Origin: an uncultured Spartobacteria bacterium
GTDB taxonomy: Bacteria > Verrucomicrobiota > Verrucomicrobiia > Chthoniobacterales > UBA6821
Assembly: GCA_903831635.1 (NCBI GenBank)
Contig: CAIKYN010000211.1
Coordinates: 1-23,007, forward strand
Direction: 5' to 3'
DNA: 23,007 bases
Below the pieces are notes generated by a model. The model worked only from the letters and a program-made list of their open reading frames with translations, made no database searches and was not told the DNA's origin. Position numbers and translations under genes: made by a program. Below are positions 20,749 through 23,007 of this stretch, one piece after another; position 1 is the stretch's first letter; every line of letters begins with the position of its first letter.

Positions 20749-23007
20749 TCAGTCGTCCAAGCCATCAAGGTCGACCAGAATTTCGCGATCTCTCGCACCA
20801 TCCTTAGGTCCAAGAATGCCACGTTGTTCGAGAATGTCGACGATACGCGCTGCACGGGTATACCCAAGCCGCAGGCGGCGCTGAAGCATGGAAGTGGAAG
20901 CTTTCTTCTCCTGACGAATGATTTCGAGACACTTATCGACCAGATCCTCCTCCTCATCGGTAACCTCATCCTCAGGCATCGTGGTGGAGGCCAACTTGGC
21001 GGAGATGCTCGGCTCGAAGACAGGCTTGGCCTGGGTGGCAAGGTTGGTAACGATCCGATGGATCTCCTCATCGGTAACGAGCACACCCTGGGCGCGGGTA
21101 AGTTTGGCACTGCCGGGGGGCAAATAGAGCATGTCACCCTTGCCGAGGAGCTTTTCGGCTCCGTTCATATCGAGGATCACTCGACTATCGAGACCGGAGG
21201 CCACCTGGAAAGCAATACGAGAGGGGATGTTTGCCTTAATGACTCCTGTAACAACGCTGGAGCGTGGGGTCTGCGTTGCCACGATCATGTGGATTCCCGC
21301 AGCTCGAGCCTTCTGCGTGATACGAGCGATCGCGCCCTCGACATCGGCGGGTGCCGTCTGCATGAGATCGGCCAACTCATCGACGATCACGACAATGAAC
21401 GGCATCTGATCAGGAATGATCATGTCGTCGTCGGGCTTCAGCGGAAGCTCGGGAGCACTGACCTCCTCTTCCCCACCATCATTGGAGGCTTCATCCCCAG
21501 AAGATAAATCCTCAGAGGTTCCTAGTGACTCGCCATCAGCTTCCTTCCAGGCAACCTCCTCCACGACTAGGGGAGCTTTCACGGGCATGGGGCGACTGTT
21601 AAAGCCGCTGATATTCTTGACCCCAACTTTGGCAAAAATGCCGTAGCGCTTCTCCATCTCGTCCACGACCCAGCGAAGTGCTAGCAGGACTTTTTTGGGA
21701 TCCGTCACGACCGGGGTCACCAGATGGGGAAGATCATTGTAAACCTGCATCTCGACAACCTTCGGATCGATCATGATGAATCGAAGTGTCTCAGGGGTGT
21801 GTTTAAAAATAAGACTGGTGATGATTGAATTGATACAGACGCTCTTGCCGCTGCCGGTGGCGCCAGCCACAAGAAGGTGTGGCATCGCTGCCAGATCAGC
21901 GATGATCGCGTGACCGTAGACATCCTTACCAAGAGCCAGAGGCAGGGCGGCCTTGGTGGAATCCCAAGCCTCGCTCTCGAAGAGTTCCCGGATACTCACC
22001 TTGACCTTGTTGGAGTTGGCAATCTCGATACCGACCGTGTCCTTACCGGGTATCGGTGCGAGGATATTGATCCGTTCCGCGCGAGTGGCTCGGGCAAGAT
22101 TTTTTTCCAGCGCCGAGATACGTTCAACGCGAACGCCGGTAGCAGGATAGACCTCATAGCGGGTGATCGTGGGGCCCTTGGTAATGTCTCCGGGAGATGC
22201 CTCGATATCGAATTGGGCAAGCGTCTCAAGAATGACTTTCTGAACTCCTTGAAGCTCGGCGGGATCCGCTGGCTTATGCCCCTCATCATCATAAGTTTCA
22301 AGAAGATCAAAGCCGGGAAGTGTGTATTCCTCGAAGCTCACTTCGCCGAGATCGCTACCAACGGTTGAAGAGTCCTGTTTTTCCGACTTCTTGCCACCTA
22401 CTTTACCCTTCATCACCTCGGCCAAAGTAGGTTTACGAGCAGGAGCAGGTACACTTGCGTCAATGATCTTGGGAGATGGGAGATCTACAGGGAGGGAGTT
22501 GAGAGACGACTCCTCAGCAGATTTCTCTAGTTCCTCACTAGCAGGGATAGGCTTCCGTCGATTCCGTGATCGATAGGATACGGGCACTTCCCCCGCAGTT
22601 TCATTGACGTTTTCCGACAATTCTTTTTTACCAAGAGCAAACCTCTTCTTCAAAAGTCGGTAGAAATAACCACCTAACAATACCGAACTAGAAGCCAACG
22701 CACCGAACCCTCGGCGGAGCGCCATGATGGGATGAAACCCCGTTGCGAGAATCAGGCTGACCAGCGCCAGTGCGATGAAGATCAGACCCGATCCAAGCGT
22801 GCCAAGCACATTCCGTCCAAGCACCAGATCAATCCGATGTCCAAACCATCCACCGGGTCCCTGGATATTAAACTTCTCCCTCCAAGTACCAAGGATCAGA
22901 TGCTGCAAATCAAGCAAGGTCGACCAACTCAGCACAAAGACGAAGGCCCATCCGAGGCGGATGCCGAGCCGGAACTCCGGTGTCGTAAACTTAGCGATTC
23001 CAAGCCC
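20749..23007 (-). CDS. ftsK: DNA translocase FtsK/SpoIIIE, 5' end outside window
   Basis: The frame is open from the stop at 20749 to the right edge (752 codons seen; the true start is beyond 23007). A GTG at 22935 is internal, not a start. It moves chromosome ends across the division septum. Visible order: partial membrane domain with about three TM helices, a Ser/Pro/Lys/Glu-rich linker, then the alpha/beta motor with DITKGPTITRYEVYP, Walker A GATGSGKS (21841-21864) and Walker B FIVVIVDELADLM (21361-21399). RITQKARAAGIHMIVATQTP, GVIKANIPSRIAFQV and LLGKGDMLY follow. The C-terminal winged-helix gamma domain (STSMLQRRLRLGYTRAARIV) would read KOPS and contact XerD. A 51-residue acidic insert (21418-21570) splits the motor just before Walker B. 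It is the first visible gene of the eight-gene minus-strand run. Confidence 0.96.
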   Translation of the reverse strand, partial: GLGIAKFTTPEFRLGIRLGWAFVFVLSWSTLLDLQHLILGTWREKFNIQGPGGWFGHRIDLVLGRNVLGTLGSGLIFIALALVSLILATGFHPIMALRRGFGALASSSVLLGGYFYRLLKKRFALGKKELSENVNETAGEVPVSYRSRNRRKPIPASEELEKSAEESSLNSLPVDLPSPKIIDASVPAPARKPTLAEVMKGKVGGKKSEKQDSSTVGSDLGEVSFEEYTLPGFDLLETYDDEGHKPADPAELQGVQKVILETLAQFDIEASPGDITKGPTITRYEVYPATGVRVERISALEKNLARATRAERINILAPIPGKDTVGIEIANSNKVKVSIRELFESEAWDSTKAALPLALGKDVYGHAIIADLAAMPHLLVAGATGSGKSVCINSIITSLIFKHTPETLRFIMIDPKVVEMQVYNDLPHLVTPVVTDPKKVLLALRWVVDEMEKRYGIFAKVGVKNISGFNSRPMPVKAPLVVEEVAWKEADGESLGTSEDLSSGDEASNDGGEEEVSAPELPLKPDDDMIIPDQMPFIVVIVDELADLMQTAPADVEGAIARITQKARAAGIHMIVATQTPRSSVVTGVIKANIPSRIAFQVASGLDSRVILDMNGAEKLLGKGDMLYLPPGSAKLTRAQGVLVTDEEIHRIVTNLATQAKPVFEPSISAKLASTTMPEDEVTDEEEDLVDKCLEIIRQEKKASTSMLQRRLRLGYTRAARIVDILEQRGILGPKDGARDREILVDLDGLDD

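Noticed and set aside
22933..22935. GTG at 22935 as the FtsK start
   Set aside because: The frame stays open to the window edge, and the residues upstream continue a membrane segment, so the gene simply runs off the right end.

Overview
The window is a bacterial chromosome segment of about 52-53% G+C by eye. It is densely coded, and few genes have a clear Shine-Dalgarno sequence. Family content (FtsK with an acidic motor-domain insert, MBG-like Ig repeats, a three-gene MCE/ABC transporter, DabAB) fits a Gram-negative diderm. Verrucomicrobiota is my best guess for the phylum, but this is inference from style, not proof. No transposases, integrases, phage genes or CRISPR arrays are visible.

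Region 1 (1-6905, minus strand) is an exopolysaccharide operon. It is transcribed in the order O-antigen ligase/polymerase-like membrane protein with a C-terminal TPR-like part, a large outer-membrane beta-barrel, a short OPX (Wza-like) export protein, then a Wzc-like chain-length regulator/tyrosine kinase that runs off the left edge. The OPX protein lacks the C-terminal helix with which E. coli Wza spans the outer membrane. The barrel gene lies 18 bp away, so the two probably form a split export pore. Divergent from this operon is a secreted, Ser/Thr-rich protein made of seven Ig-like repeats (7121-9046).

Region 2 (9047-9775) holds a strong bidirectional UUCG hairpin terminator, a tRNA-Leu(CAA) gene on the minus strand and a small periplasmic rhodanese.

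Region 3 (9784-14842) is an inorganic-carbon module: a LysR regulator divergent from a dabB-dabA operon. DabB is a NuoL-like proton-channel subunit and DabA is the zinc carbonic-anhydrase-like partner. All four expected DabA active-site residues are present. The 69-bp divergent spacer has two perfect inverted repeats and a consensus -10 box for the regulator.

Region 4 (14848-23007, minus strand) is a tightly packed run of eight genes. In transcription order they are ftsK (5' end outside the window), a small HTH plus single-TM protein resembling a truncated RodZ, rimO, the mlaE/mlaF/mlaD-like lipid transporter, a sugar-nucleotide-type nucleotidyltransferase, and a type II beta-carbonic anhydrase (Can). 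Can ends 5 bp from the dabA stop codon, tail to tail. Bicarbonate uptake (DabAB) and CO2/bicarbonate interconversion (Can) are therefore neighbours with opposite transcription.

The most interesting points are the DabAB/LysR/Can carbon cluster in an apparently non-carboxysomal setting, the split OPX/beta-barrel export pore, and the repeat-rich secreted protein beside the exopolysaccharide operon.
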